From NCBI GenBank assembly GCA_905235615.1, contig CAJOMB010000002.1:1-28542 (forward strand): a stretch of DNA of 28,542 bases, given 5' to 3'. The notes under the pieces were generated by a model. That model did no database searches. It saw nothing but the letters and a program-made list of their open reading frames with translations, and was not told the origin of the DNA. Below, piece after piece: positions 6,774 to 14,824 of this stretch (positions are counted from its first letter, which is position 1; every line of letters begins with the position of its first letter). A program made the position numbers and the translations under genes. Source of the stretch: an uncultured Bacteroidales bacterium. GTDB taxonomy: Bacteria; Bacteroidota; Bacteroidia; Bacteroidales; UBA932.

Positions 6774-7646
6774 ATGAGAAAAGTGTATCTGCTCACCACG
6801 GCCCATTTGGAGGACCGTCTCTGGTTCCGGGAAGAGGAAGACTTCCAGGTGGGAATGAATTACGTGGCTATTGAATCGGCCTGCCGGAAAGAGGTGGGCG
6901 TACTGGCGTTTGTGCTCATGTCCAACCACTTGCACTTTGTGCTGAGAGGCTACCCGGAAGATGTTTTGCTGTTCGTCAATCAGGTTAAGCGCCGATACTC
7001 ACAATATTTCAGACAGAAGTACGGTGCCAAAGAAATCCTTCGCGGGAACGAGGTGGATATCCGGGAAATCCCTTACGAGGACGAGTCGGTGGAGAGAGCC
7101 GTGGCGTATGTCCAGATGAATCCGGTGGCCGCCAACATCTGCTCCCATCCCAGTCAATATCCCTGGGGCAGCGGAAACTGCTTCTTCTGCGTATCTCCGC
7201 CCGGCGGACGGCTTGTTCATGAGTTCTCCGTACGCTCTTTGGAGCGCATGATGCACAGTTTCCGTCCCATTCTTCCTCAAAAGTGGTTGATGAGTCCGGA
7301 GGGCTATATCCTTCCGTCTTCCTATGTGGATGTCGAGGACGTGGAAGCTTGTTTCCGCACACCCAAGCGGATGAATTTCTTCCTGACCAACTCCTCCAAA
7401 GCACGCAAAAGGATGGAAAGTGCAGATGCCGCCCTCCCGACCTTCCGCGACCAGACCATCCTGACTGCCCTCCCGGAACTTTGCCGCAGCCTCTTCGGGA
7501 AGGAAACGTTTCGCGCCCTCCAGGCCGATGAACAGGTAGAACTGGCCCGCCAGCTCCGCCTTCGCTTCAGCGCCGACGCCAACCAGATTGCCCGTGTCTG
7601 CGGTCTTACTTATGCTGCTGCCGCCCGCCTCCTGGATCGGCTTTAA
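6774..7646 (+). CDS. REP-associated tyrosine transposase (RAYT), Y1/HUH superfamily
   Basis: This is a 290-residue IS200-like single-strand nuclease with all key parts. The HUH motif is His52-Leu-His54 in MSNHLHFVL. The nucleophile candidate is Tyr112 in YVQMNPVAANI, the usual Y-x-x-x-NPV context. The start is set at ATG 6774 (MRKVYLLTTAHLEDR) because an upstream in-frame TTG lies inside the promoter. A C-terminal extension (about 220-290) ends in a helix-turn-helix-like QIARVCGLTYAAAARLLDRL, seen in many Bacteroidetes RAYTs. RAYTs are single-copy domesticated transposases that act on REP/REPIN sequences rather than on their own ends. Here 86-bp repeats with GTAG and hairpins lie on both sides (6038 and 7667), with a third at 12134, consistent with its substrate family. 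No IS ends flank the gene directly. Confidence 0.88.
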   Translation: MRKVYLLTTAHLEDRLWFREEEDFQVGMNYVAIESACRKEVGVLAFVLMSNHLHFVLRGYPEDVLLFVNQVKRRYSQYFRQKYGAKEILRGNEVDIREIPYEDESVERAVAYVQMNPVAANICSHPSQYPWGSGNCFFCVSPPGGRLVHEFSVRSLERMMHSFRPILPQKWLMSPEGYILPSSYVDVEDVEACFRTPKRMNFFLTNSSKARKRMESADAALPTFRDQTILTALPELCRSLFGKETFRALQADEQVELARQLRLRFSADANQIARVCGLTYAAAARLLDRL

Positions 7647-7666
7647 GTTTACTTCCCCCACCAGGT

Positions 7667-7752
7667 GTGTGAGGTGTCCTTAAATTTGGGACACCTCCCG
7701 CAAAAAAGGCCGATTTTGGTAGAGGTGTCCGTGTTTTTGGGACACCTCACAC
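7667..7752 (+). repeat. 86-bp REPIN-like repeat, copy 2
   Basis: Same structure as the copy at 6038: terminal GTGTGAGGTGTCC/GGACACCTCACAC, two hairpins, and GTAG at 7719-7722 before the second. It differs from copy 3 (12134) by one base in the linker (CCCGC against CACGC). The identity with copy 3 extends a few bases left (AGGT). It begins 21 bp after the RAYT stop and ends 42 bp before the -7 box of the sigma factor gene. Confidence 0.85.
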
Positions 7753-7794
7753 GTTTTTCCGGATTTGGGCTTAACTTTTTTCGATTTTTGCGTC

Positions 7795-7802
7795 TATCTT
7801 TG
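7795..7802 (+). promoter_or_regulatory. -7 box of the sigma factor operon, leaderless
   Basis: TATCTTTG matches TAnnTTTG and ends six bases before the ATG at 7809. No TTTG is found about 19 bp upstream, so this promoter may be weak or read by another sigma factor, perhaps the ECF factor it drives. Confidence 0.5.
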
Positions 7803-7808
7803 TGAAGT

Positions 7809-8306
7809 ATGGACAAAACGCAAGAAACAGAGCTGGCTCAGATAAGGCCCAAGGTGCTGGCAACGGCGCAGAGGTTTTTCCGGGCATCGCACATAGAGGG
7901 GGACCCGGAGGATGTGGTGCAGGAAGTGCTCCTGAGGCTCTGGGAGGCCCGGCGGAGCGGCACGCAAATCCGTAACGCGGAGGCGTGGGCCGTGGCGGCT
8001 GCCAAGAACTGTTGCATCTCGCTCTGGCGCCAGAAGCGGCCCGTACGCAGCTATCCGGAAGACTTGCCGGACAGCCACGGCGCCGCCACCTCCATAGAAG
8101 AGGCGGAGATGTGGCAGTTGGCCGATAAGGCCCTGGCGCAGATTCCGGCCGCCTCCAGACGTTTGCTCCAGCTGAGGGCCTCCGGCCTGTCTTTAGATGA
8201 GATGGCGGCCCTGACCGGGCGCCCGAAGGGCAGCGTGAAGAGTTCCATCTCGGCCGCCCGGCATGAAATGACAAAAGCTTTGTTCGCATGGACAGAAAAG
8301 AATTGA
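7809..8306 (+). CDS. ECF-type RNA polymerase sigma-70 factor
   Basis: This is 165 residues, the usual ECF size. Region 2 is at about residues 15-75, with EDVVQEVLLRLWE at its core and the AWAVAAAKNCCISLWRQKR stretch that contacts the -10 element. Region 4 is at about 105-155, with IPAASRRLLQLRASGLSLDE and the helix-turn-helix MAALTGRPKGSVKSSISAAR. It binds core RNA polymerase in the cytoplasm and directs it to a small regulon, probably including its own operon. The next gene overlaps its end by 19 bases and encodes a one-span membrane protein, the normal arrangement of an ECF/anti-sigma pair. Confidence 0.9.
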   Translation: MDKTQETELAQIRPKVLATAQRFFRASHIEGDPEDVVQEVLLRLWEARRSGTQIRNAEAWAVAAAKNCCISLWRQKRPVRSYPEDLPDSHGAATSIEEAEMWQLADKALAQIPAASRRLLQLRASGLSLDEMAALTGRPKGSVKSSISAARHEMTKALFAWTEKN

Positions 8307-8785
8307 CACAACTGTATTTGGACGCGGAAACCACTCCCGAACAGGAAAAGGAGCTGGCCCGCTCTTTTGCCGTTACGCCTCCGACTGACGGGCAGGAGAG
8401 GGCGGTTTACCGGCTGCTGCAGGCCGTGGAGCCCCTTCCGCTTCCGGAACGTCCAGAGGCCGGGGAGGAATACGACCGGGTGGTTCGCCGCGCCGGCCGC
8501 CGGCCTTTCTACTGGGGCCTCACGGGCGTGGCTGCAGCCGCCATCGTGGCCGTGCTGCTTTTCGTAGGAGCCCCGCAAAAGCCACAGGAAGACAACTCCC
8601 CTTTGCTGGAACAGATTGCGTTCCTGGCCAACTTCAATCCGTCGGAAGCGGAGAGCCTGGAATTCAAACCCGTCGGGGACGGATATGTCATGACCGCCCA
8701 CTTCCCGGACGGGCAGACGGCCTCCTTCATTCTCACGCCTTTGGACGGAGGCGAATCCTTTAACCTTGTAGCGTTGAAACAGTAA
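8288..8785 (+). CDS. Single-pass membrane protein, putative anti-sigma factor
   Basis: This 165-residue protein has a cytoplasmic N-terminal part (about 1-75; MDRKELTQLYLDAETTPEQE), one membrane span (about 78-95; YWGLTGVAAAAIVAVLLFVG), then a periplasmic tail of about 70 residues. Topology, size and the 19-base overlap with the sigma gene fit an anti-sigma factor. It has no zinc-binding ZAS (HxxxCxxC) motif and no FecR domain, so it is a different type, and the assignment rests on position and topology. The ATG is embedded in the sigma gene, which suggests translational coupling. Its stop TAA shares one base with the next ATG. Confidence 0.6.
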   Translation: MDRKELTQLYLDAETTPEQEKELARSFAVTPPTDGQERAVYRLLQAVEPLPLPERPEAGEEYDRVVRRAGRRPFYWGLTGVAAAAIVAVLLFVGAPQKPQEDNSPLLEQIAFLANFNPSEAESLEFKPVGDGYVMTAHFPDGQTASFILTPLDGGESFNLVALKQ

Positions 8786-9252
8786 TGAAAAAGATGATTC
8801 TCCTTTCCATCTGCCTGCTTTTAGGCGCATGGACCTTGTCTGCCCAGCAGACCCTTTATGTCATTGACAACGAAACGGCAGAGCACTTTGACGGCTCCCA
8901 GCTCAAGGGAAAGACCATCAAAGATTACAAAATCACCACCCAGGGAAGAGGCCGAAAAGCCATCACGGTGCATGCCATCACCACCGCACCGCCTACTCAG
9001 TTGAAAACTTACTTCAAGACCGATTCCCTTTTTACCGGCAAGGAGGTGATTATCACGCAGGAGGCGTCCAGAAAGATTGTCTATATCATTGACGGTGAAC
9101 GACGTGAAGATACCGCACCCTTGCACAAAATGTCACCGTACGATATTGAGAGCATCGTTGTCATAAAGGACGGATCTCCGGAACAACTGAAATACGGAGA
9201 GGATGTGTCTGTCATCAAAATCACTACCAAAAAAGGGAAAAGGAAGGAATAA
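8785..9252 (+). CDS. Small secreted protein with TonB-plug-like C-terminus
   Basis: This 155-residue protein has a signal peptide (MKKMILLSICLLLGAWTLSA, cut near AQQ). The C-terminal part (about 108-152) reads MSPYDIESIVVIKDGSPEQ then EDVSVIKITTKKGK, the pattern of the last strands of a TonB-receptor plug domain (DIESI-x-VLKDA ... G-x-I-x-ITTKKGK). There is no barrel: the protein ends right after the plug-like strand. Similar free plug-like proteins occur behind BlaR1-type and sigma/anti-sigma genes in Bacteroidetes. Start and stop each share one base with their neighbours (TAATG at both ends), so it is translated as part of the operon. It may sense or cap the outer-membrane protein encoded next; this is inference. 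Confidence 0.6.
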   Translation: MKKMILLSICLLLGAWTLSAQQTLYVIDNETAEHFDGSQLKGKTIKDYKITTQGRGRKAITVHAITTAPPTQLKTYFKTDSLFTGKEVIITQEASRKIVYIIDGERREDTAPLHKMSPYDIESIVVIKDGSPEQLKYGEDVSVIKITTKKGKRKE

Positions 9253-12131
9253 TGAAGAAGATACTGCTGTTTGTGCTCTGCCTGCTGCCGGGGCTGTCGG
9301 CCCGGGGACAGGTGTTCATCATCAACGACAACCTTATGACGGGGCGCTTGAGCGAGATCAAGGCCACCGTGCTGGACTCCCTCACCAATGAGCCCGTGGG
9401 CTTTGCCTCCGTGTATGTGATTCCCTCCAAAGATACCACCATCACCAACTTTACGCTTTCGGACGCCAAGGGCGAGGCCAAACTGGACGAGGTCCCTTAC
9501 GGCAGTTATGTCTTCCATGTGGAGATGATGGGCTACAAGCCCTTCATCAGGGAAAAGTACTTCCGGGAGCGGAGGGTGGACATGGGCACCATCCGCCTGC
9601 AGGTGGACGAACACTATTTGGAGGCGGCCGTGGTTTCCGACGTGGGCAACCCCATCGTGGTGAAGAAAGATACCGTGGAGTTCAACGCCTCCTCCTTCCG
9701 GGTGGGCGCCAACGCCATGCTCAAGGATCTGCTGCAGCGCATGCCCGGCATGGAAATCACGGAAGACGGAAAAGTGAAGTTCAACGGCGAGGAGATTGAC
9801 AAGCTCACCATCGGCGGGCGCACCTTCTTCTTCAACGATCAGAGTACGGCCCTGAATAACCTGCCGGCGGCCGTGGTGGACAAAATCCGCGTGATAGACC
9901 GCGACTCGGAGGCCACGCGGGCTTCCGGCCTGCAGGACGGCTCCCGCGAGAAGGTCTTGGACGTGGCCCTGAAGAAGGAATACGAGAAAGGCTGGTTTGG
10001 CAATGCCGGCGTCAAAGGAGGCTCCACCCTCATTCCCAAGGCCGATGACAAAGACCTCAGGGACGGCCGTGGCTTCCTCTGGAGCGGGAATGCGCTGGTG
10101 TCGGCCTATGGAGAGAAGGACCAGGTGACGGTGATAGGCAATGCGCAGAATATCAATGATTCCAACGCCGTTTTCATCATGATTGACGAGGATGGGGAGC
10201 GGAGTTCCCTGAACCAGGGGCTTTCCACGGCGGCCCAGCTGGGCGTGAACGCCAACACCTCCCGCATCAAGGATACGGAGACGGCGGTAAGCGCCAATTA
10301 CAAATACACGGACACCCGCTCCGGAAACAAGACGGAGCGCGTCACCTTCCAGGACAGCGGCAACCTGAACGCCTCTTCCCAGAATAGCGGGCGGTCCTAC
10401 AACAACTCCGTGACAGCCAATGTGGAGTTCAAGAAAGAGAAGGGAAAAGTCTGGTTCCACCTGCGTCCGAATTTCCGCTATACCAAAACGGATTCATACA
10501 GCAACGGCAGTTCCCAGACCCTTCAGGCGGGGAATTTTCTCAACAGTGCGGAGAATACGAACCATAATCTGTCGGCCAGCAAGAATGCCTATCTGGGCGG
10601 GGATGTCACCTTCCGGGAAATGGGCGGAAAAGCCAGGCGGTCGCTGACCCTGAATCTGTTCGGAAGCTATGGGGACAGCAATGGGAAGAGTGACGAGACC
10701 TCCTTGCTCACCTTGAGTACGGGGACCGGCACCCGCACCATGAATTATGTTGCAGACGGACGGAACGCCTCAGCAAGTGGCGATCTCAGCTACACGGAGC
10801 CGCTGGGAGAAAAGTGGACGCTGGGAGCGCGGGTCGGGCTGCACTGGACAGGCCGGGGCAATGTCCGCGACGCCTTTGACGCCGCCGGGAAGAACGACTA
10901 CTACAGTTCGGTGAGTCGCAACAATTATCTGGAGCAGACGTACGGCTTCACGGTGCAGTACCAGTTTGCGGAAAGGAGTTACGTCACCCTGGGAGCCGAC
11001 GTGCGGGGCACCCTGAACGAGACCTTCTCCAAGAGTTTCGGCATCGAGAACACCACCGGCAAAGACGAGTGGCTCTGGCATGTGACGCCCAATGTCCGCT
11101 TTATCTTCAGCAAGGGGAATGACCGTCTTTCCGTCTATGTGTCCGGCACCGCCCAGCAGCCCTCATCGGCCCGGATGCAACCGGTGCTCAATATCACGGA
11201 CCCTTCGCGCCTGAGCACGGGTAACGTGTACTTGAAGCCCTATACGCAAACCTACTTCAATGCAGACTGGACCCGGAACAACCGGGAGCGCTTCTCTACG
11301 CTCATGCTCTACTTCTACGGTCATGTTTCGTCCTCTCCCATCATCAGTGCACAGTGGTACGACGCGGACGGAATCCTGTACAGCGTACCGGTGAATGCGA
11401 AAAACCCCAGCCTGACAGCCAGTCTGATGGCCAATTACACCACGCCGCTGGACAGCAAGAAACGCTGGTCCCTCACCCTGGGCGGAAGCGCCTCCTTCAA
11501 TGCCGCCACCAGTTACCAGACGCGCCGGACTTTATCCGGCTTAGACAAGGACAGCTTTGACTACTCCGCCTTTATGGCCGATTTCTGGGGCAACTCCGGA
11601 GAGCGCTTCTACGGCGGGGAAAGCGGCTTTGAGGAGAGCGAGACAAACGTCTTTTCTCCGTATGTGAGTTTCAGCGTGAAGTTCAACCCCGACCACTATT
11701 CCTTCAGCATAGGGGCCAGCACCCAGGGCCGGATAGCCCGCTATTCGCTGGATCCCCGGGCCAACATGAACACGCTGGACACCCACCTCACGGCCCGCGG
11801 CTCCTACACCACCAAGCACGAGTTCGAGTTCCTCACAGACATCTCTTACGTCTTCTACAAAGGCTACCAGGCCGGTTACGGCCAGCCCGAATGGCAGTGG
11901 AACGCGGAAATCTCCAAGAACATCGGCGCCTTCAACCTGAGCCTCAAGGTGCACGACATCCTGAACCAGACCCGGAACCTCACCCACACGGTTACGGCCA
12001 ATTACATGGAAGACAGCTACCGCCTCATGATGGGCCGATACATCCTCCTCGGGGTGAAGTGGAACTTCGGCAAGATGAACGCCGCCCACAGCCGCCGTGC
12101 CCAGCAGGCCGCCTGGAATATGGTCTGGTAG
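9252..12131 (+). CDS. Outer-membrane beta-barrel protein with carboxypeptidase-like and plug domains
   Basis: This 959-residue protein has a signal peptide (MKKILLFVLCLLPGLSARGQ). An N-terminal carboxypeptidase-regulatory-like domain follows (about 35-115; VLDSLTNEPVGFASVYVI, and GYKPFIREKYF), then a plug-like region (about 140-235; LKDLLQRMPGMEITEDGKVK, IDKLTIGGRTFF, LPAAVVDKIRVID). A long barrel of alternating polar/hydrophobic strands runs to the C-terminus and ends GVKWNFGKMN. This is the TonB-dependent-receptor-like outer-membrane beta-barrel family (PF14905 type). No SusD partner is adjacent, which argues against a glycan-uptake PUL; peptide, metal or envelope roles remain open. It is the last gene of the sigma operon and is followed after two bases by the third 86-bp repeat. 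Confidence 0.85.
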   Translation: MKKILLFVLCLLPGLSARGQVFIINDNLMTGRLSEIKATVLDSLTNEPVGFASVYVIPSKDTTITNFTLSDAKGEAKLDEVPYGSYVFHVEMMGYKPFIREKYFRERRVDMGTIRLQVDEHYLEAAVVSDVGNPIVVKKDTVEFNASSFRVGANAMLKDLLQRMPGMEITEDGKVKFNGEEIDKLTIGGRTFFFNDQSTALNNLPAAVVDKIRVIDRDSEATRASGLQDGSREKVLDVALKKEYEKGWFGNAGVKGGSTLIPKADDKDLRDGRGFLWSGNALVSAYGEKDQVTVIGNAQNINDSNAVFIMIDEDGERSSLNQGLSTAAQLGVNANTSRIKDTETAVSANYKYTDTRSGNKTERVTFQDSGNLNASSQNSGRSYNNSVTANVEFKKEKGKVWFHLRPNFRYTKTDSYSNGSSQTLQAGNFLNSAENTNHNLSASKNAYLGGDVTFREMGGKARRSLTLNLFGSYGDSNGKSDETSLLTLSTGTGTRTMNYVADGRNASASGDLSYTEPLGEKWTLGARVGLHWTGRGNVRDAFDAAGKNDYYSSVSRNNYLEQTYGFTVQYQFAERSYVTLGADVRGTLNETFSKSFGIENTTGKDEWLWHVTPNVRFIFSKGNDRLSVYVSGTAQQPSSARMQPVLNITDPSRLSTGNVYLKPYTQTYFNADWTRNNRERFSTLMLYFYGHVSSSPIISAQWYDADGILYSVPVNAKNPSLTASLMANYTTPLDSKKRWSLTLGGSASFNAATSYQTRRTLSGLDKDSFDYSAFMADFWGNSGERFYGGESGFEESETNVFSPYVSFSVKFNPDHYSFSIGASTQGRIARYSLDPRANMNTLDTHLTARGSYTTKHEFEFLTDISYVFYKGYQAGYGQPEWQWNAEISKNIGAFNLSLKVHDILNQTRNLTHTVTANYMEDSYRLMMGRYILLGVKWNFGKMNAAHSRRAQQAAWNMVW

Positions 12132-12133
12132 GT

Positions 12134-12219
12134 GTGTGAGGTGTCCTTAAATTTGGGACACCTCACGCAAAAAAGGCCGATTTTGGTAGAGGTGTCCGTG
12201 TTTTTGGGACACCTCACAC
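12134..12219 (+). repeat. 86-bp REPIN-like repeat, copy 3
   Basis: Nearly identical to copy 2 (one base different over 86 bp), same orientation, GTAG at 12186-12189. It begins two bases after the stop of the outer-membrane protein gene and ends 30 bp before the capA -7 box. It may therefore also insulate or terminate the upstream operon. Confidence 0.85.
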
Positions 12220-12249
12220 GCCCGGCAGGGGAAGTTGGCGGAAAAGTGT

Positions 12250-12257
12250 TACCTTTG
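12250..12257 (+). promoter_or_regulatory. -7 box of capA-like gene, leaderless
   Basis: TACCTTTG ends four bases before the ATG at 12262. The -33 region lies just after the 86-bp repeat and shows no TTTG. Confidence 0.55.
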
Positions 12258-12261
12258 TGGT

Positions 12262-13299
12262 ATGCGCAAGGTGCTCATATTGCTATTGACGTTGCTGCCG
12301 CTGAAGGCGTTCGGTCAGCTGCACTTCCCGGAGGAGTTCTGGCGGGCCTGGCCGCACACGGACACCCTCACCCTCTATGCGGTGGGAGACATCATGAGCC
12401 ACGGCGCCGTGATAAGGGATGCCGCCGAAAACGGCTATGAGGGCTTCTTCAAATACGTGGAGAAAGATATCCAAGGGGCCGATATCGCCATCGGCAACAT
12501 GGAATTCCCACTGGCCGGGAAGCCCTATTCCGGCTACCCCAACTTCTCCGGCCCGGAAGCCTATGCGGAGTACCTCTCCCGCGTGGGCTTCGACGTATTC
12601 CTCACGGCCAACAACCACATCCTGGACCGGGGAAGCGCCGGTCTGGAAAGAACCATCCGGGAGCTGGAAGCCCGGAACCTTTGGTACACGGGCATCGGGG
12701 AAAACATGCAGAAAGATTCCCTTCAGAACCCGTTCATCCTGTCCCTGAAAGGCATCCGCGTGGCCATCGTGAACTTCACCTATGGCACCAACCAGGGTTC
12801 TTCCAAGGCCTGGCCCAAGGTGCAGCGCATGGACACCCTGGCCCTGAAACCCGTGATGGAGCGTGCCAGCAGCAAGGCAGACCTTGTCCTGGTATTCCCG
12901 CACTGGGGCATAGAGTATGACTTGAAACACAGCGCCCGACAGGAAGAGATGGCCCGCTGGCTCATCGCACAGGGGGCACACGCCATCGTGGGCGCCCATC
13001 CGCACGTGGTGCAGGACATGCAGTGGATAGAGGGCGTGCCGGTGTTCTACTCCTTAGGGAACGCCCTTTCCAACCAGAACGACCTTCCGGCCCGCTTGGA
13101 GGCAGCCCTCACCCTGCGCTTCGTCATCCGCTTGGGAGAGCGCCCGCAGCTGTTGGAGCCCCGCCTGGACTACCTCTGGTGCACCAAGCCCGGCATGGTG
13201 GAAGACTCCTTCAGCGCCGTCCCGGTCACGCTTCCGCAGACATACTGGAGGGTCCCCTCGGATTATGAGCAGATGAAATCCACCCTGAACACTCGTTAA
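12262..13299 (+). CDS. CapA family metallophosphoesterase-like protein
   Basis: This 345-residue protein has a signal peptide (MRKVLILLLTLLPLKAFGQL). The ATG at 12262 is used because an in-frame TTG upstream lies before the promoter box. Family motifs in order are YAVGDIMSHG (about 36-45; GD metal ligand), IAIGNMEFPLAG (about 76-87; the N-x-E of the family), FLTANNHILDRG (about 113-124; the NNH), then HWGIEYD (about 214-220) and VGAHPHVVQDM (about 244-254; GxHxH). These are the CapA/PgsA fold of calcineurin-like phosphoesterases. Founding members serve poly-gamma-glutamate capsule synthesis, but the other pgs genes are absent here, so the role in the envelope is unknown. Confidence 0.88.
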   Translation: MRKVLILLLTLLPLKAFGQLHFPEEFWRAWPHTDTLTLYAVGDIMSHGAVIRDAAENGYEGFFKYVEKDIQGADIAIGNMEFPLAGKPYSGYPNFSGPEAYAEYLSRVGFDVFLTANNHILDRGSAGLERTIRELEARNLWYTGIGENMQKDSLQNPFILSLKGIRVAIVNFTYGTNQGSSKAWPKVQRMDTLALKPVMERASSKADLVLVFPHWGIEYDLKHSARQEEMARWLIAQGAHAIVGAHPHVVQDMQWIEGVPVFYSLGNALSNQNDLPARLEAALTLRFVIRLGERPQLLEPRLDYLWCTKPGMVEDSFSAVPVTLPQTYWRVPSDYEQMKSTLNTR

Positions 13300-13327
13300 T
13301 CTGGCATTATTTATGCGGAAAAAACTG

Positions 13328-13335
13328 TAATTTTG
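13328..13335 (+). promoter_or_regulatory. -7 box of dacB, leaderless
   Basis: TAATTTTG matches TAnnTTTG and ends four bases before the ATG at 13340, in the 40-bp gap after the capA-like gene. No clear TTTG is seen upstream at the right distance. Confidence 0.5.
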
Positions 13336-13339
13336 TAAA

Positions 13340-14824
13340 ATGAAAAAGACCGCAAGCATCTTTCTGGGCCTGGCTCTCAGCATGAGCGCCGCCCTGGCGC
13401 AGAACGCCCCGCAAGGCATTCAGCCGTACGTGAATGAGGTGGCCGCGCAGGAACCTCTCAAGGGCTCTTCCTGGGCCATTTACGTCCAGGACGCCGCCGG
13501 CAACGTACTGGCTGCCCACAATCCGGGTATTCGCCTGATGCCCGCCTCCAACCGCAAACTGGTCACTACCGGCGTGGCACTGCACGCCTTCGGCCCGTCC
13601 TACCGCTTCAAAACCGGCCTGGGCTATACCGGTACCATCGAGGACGGCACCCTGAAAGGAGATCTTTACATCATCGGCGGGGGAGACCCTACCATCGGCA
13701 CGCAGGATTCCATCGCCCTGAAGCCGGACGCCCTTTTCTGGAAGTGGAAGACCATTTTGAGAAGCCATGGCATCGAGCGCATCCACGGCCGCATCATCGG
13801 AGACGGAAGCGCCTATGAAGGCCACCTGGAGCATCCCTCCTGGGACTATGACGACACCGGCACCTACTACGGAACCGGAGGCAACGCCCTTTGCTTCTAC
13901 GAAAACACCATAGACATGGACGTGCGGGCCACGGAGGTGGGGAAGCCCATCGGCCTTAGCCAAGTTTATCCCGAGACCCCCTGGCTGCAGGTGAGCAACT
14001 TCGGGATCACCGGCCCCAAAGGAAGCGGCAACAGCCTGTACCTTTTCACCACAGACCTGGCCCCTTACGCCCAGATGCGCGGCACCTTCGCCATCGACCG
14101 CCGGCCCAAGACGGAGAACACCTCCAACAAATACGGAGACCTCACCTGCGCCTACTACTTCTGGAAAAACCTCAAGGAAACCGGCTGGGAAGTCACCGGC
14201 GGCTATGCCCACGTGAGCCGCGCCGGATACATCCAGGGCTCGGACTTCGTGGAGCAGGAAAAGGCCGGGAATCCCAAGGAGATAGGCTTTACGGAGAGTC
14301 CCACCCTGGCCGATATCGCCCGTATCACCAACGAGCGGAGCGACAACTTCTACGCGGAGAGCATGCTCCGCGCTATGGGAGAAAAAGCCAGCGGCATAGC
14401 CGTGTACGACAGTTGCCTGGTGGCGGAAAGCGTGGTCCTCAGGGACCTGGGCCTTCAGCTGGACCAGATAGAATTTGCCGATGGCAGCGGCCTTTCCCGC
14501 ATGAACTACGTGACGGCGGAGTGGATGGTCTCCTACCTGAAGGCCATGCAGGGGAGCCCGGCGTTCCCGGCCTTCATGGCCTCTCTTCCCAAGCCCGGCG
14601 AGGGCACCCTCTCCATGATCCGTTTCCCCGGCTGTGAACGGGTGCGCATGAAGAGCGGCTCCCTTTCCGGCACCCTGTGCTATTCCGGCTACATCCTGGG
14701 CAGGGACGGGAAACCGGCCGTCATCTTCTCCATGCTCACCAACAATGCCCTCGCGGGGGCTTCCGAGGTGCGCCCCGTCCTGATGGAAATGCTCAAAAAA
14801 TTAGTATCTTTGCAAGATAGATGA
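13340..14824 (+). CDS. dacB: D-alanyl-D-alanine carboxypeptidase/endopeptidase (PBP4, S13 family)
   Basis: This 494-residue protein has a signal peptide (MKKTASIFLGLALSMSAALA). All three penicillin-binding motifs are present: S70-N-R-K73 (SxxK nucleophile and base), S334-D-N336 (SxN) and K438-S-G (KTG box). The region between SxxK and SxN holds the domain insert typical of class C low-mass PBPs (about 110-290). It trims pentapeptides or cuts cross-links in peptidoglycan in the periplasm. Its stop overlaps the next ATG (ATGA), so the two are coupled. The gene symbol is by family. Confidence 0.9.
   Translation: MKKTASIFLGLALSMSAALAQNAPQGIQPYVNEVAAQEPLKGSSWAIYVQDAAGNVLAAHNPGIRLMPASNRKLVTTGVALHAFGPSYRFKTGLGYTGTIEDGTLKGDLYIIGGGDPTIGTQDSIALKPDALFWKWKTILRSHGIERIHGRIIGDGSAYEGHLEHPSWDYDDTGTYYGTGGNALCFYENTIDMDVRATEVGKPIGLSQVYPETPWLQVSNFGITGPKGSGNSLYLFTTDLAPYAQMRGTFAIDRRPKTENTSNKYGDLTCAYYFWKNLKETGWEVTGGYAHVSRAGYIQGSDFVEQEKAGNPKEIGFTESPTLADIARITNERSDNFYAESMLRAMGEKASGIAVYDSCLVAESVVLRDLGLQLDQIEFADGSGLSRMNYVTAEWMVSYLKAMQGSPAFPAFMASLPKPGEGTLSMIRFPGCERVRMKSGSLSGTLCYSGYILGRDGKPAVIFSMLTNNALAGASEVRPVLMEMLKKLVSLQDR
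14805..14812 (+). promoter_or_regulatory. Possible internal -7 box before the SurA-like lipoprotein gene
   Basis: TATCTTTG lies inside the last codons of dacB, eight bases before the ATG at 14821. It could give a second transcript for the chaperone genes, but codons there would allow it by chance and no -33 box is seen. Confidence 0.35.

Noticed and set aside
6038..7752. Copies 1 and 2 as terminal inverted repeats of one transposon
   Set aside because: The copies are direct, not inverted, no target duplication is visible beside them, and a third copy lies far from the transposase.
9081..10460. 459-codon minus-strand open frame opposite the beta-barrel gene
   Set aside because: It covers the plug region of a clear outer-membrane receptor on the plus strand and has no recognisable domain.
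6038..12219. The three 86-bp repeats as a CRISPR array
   Set aside because: They are kilobases apart with genes between, contain inner hairpins, and have no regular short spacers or cas genes.
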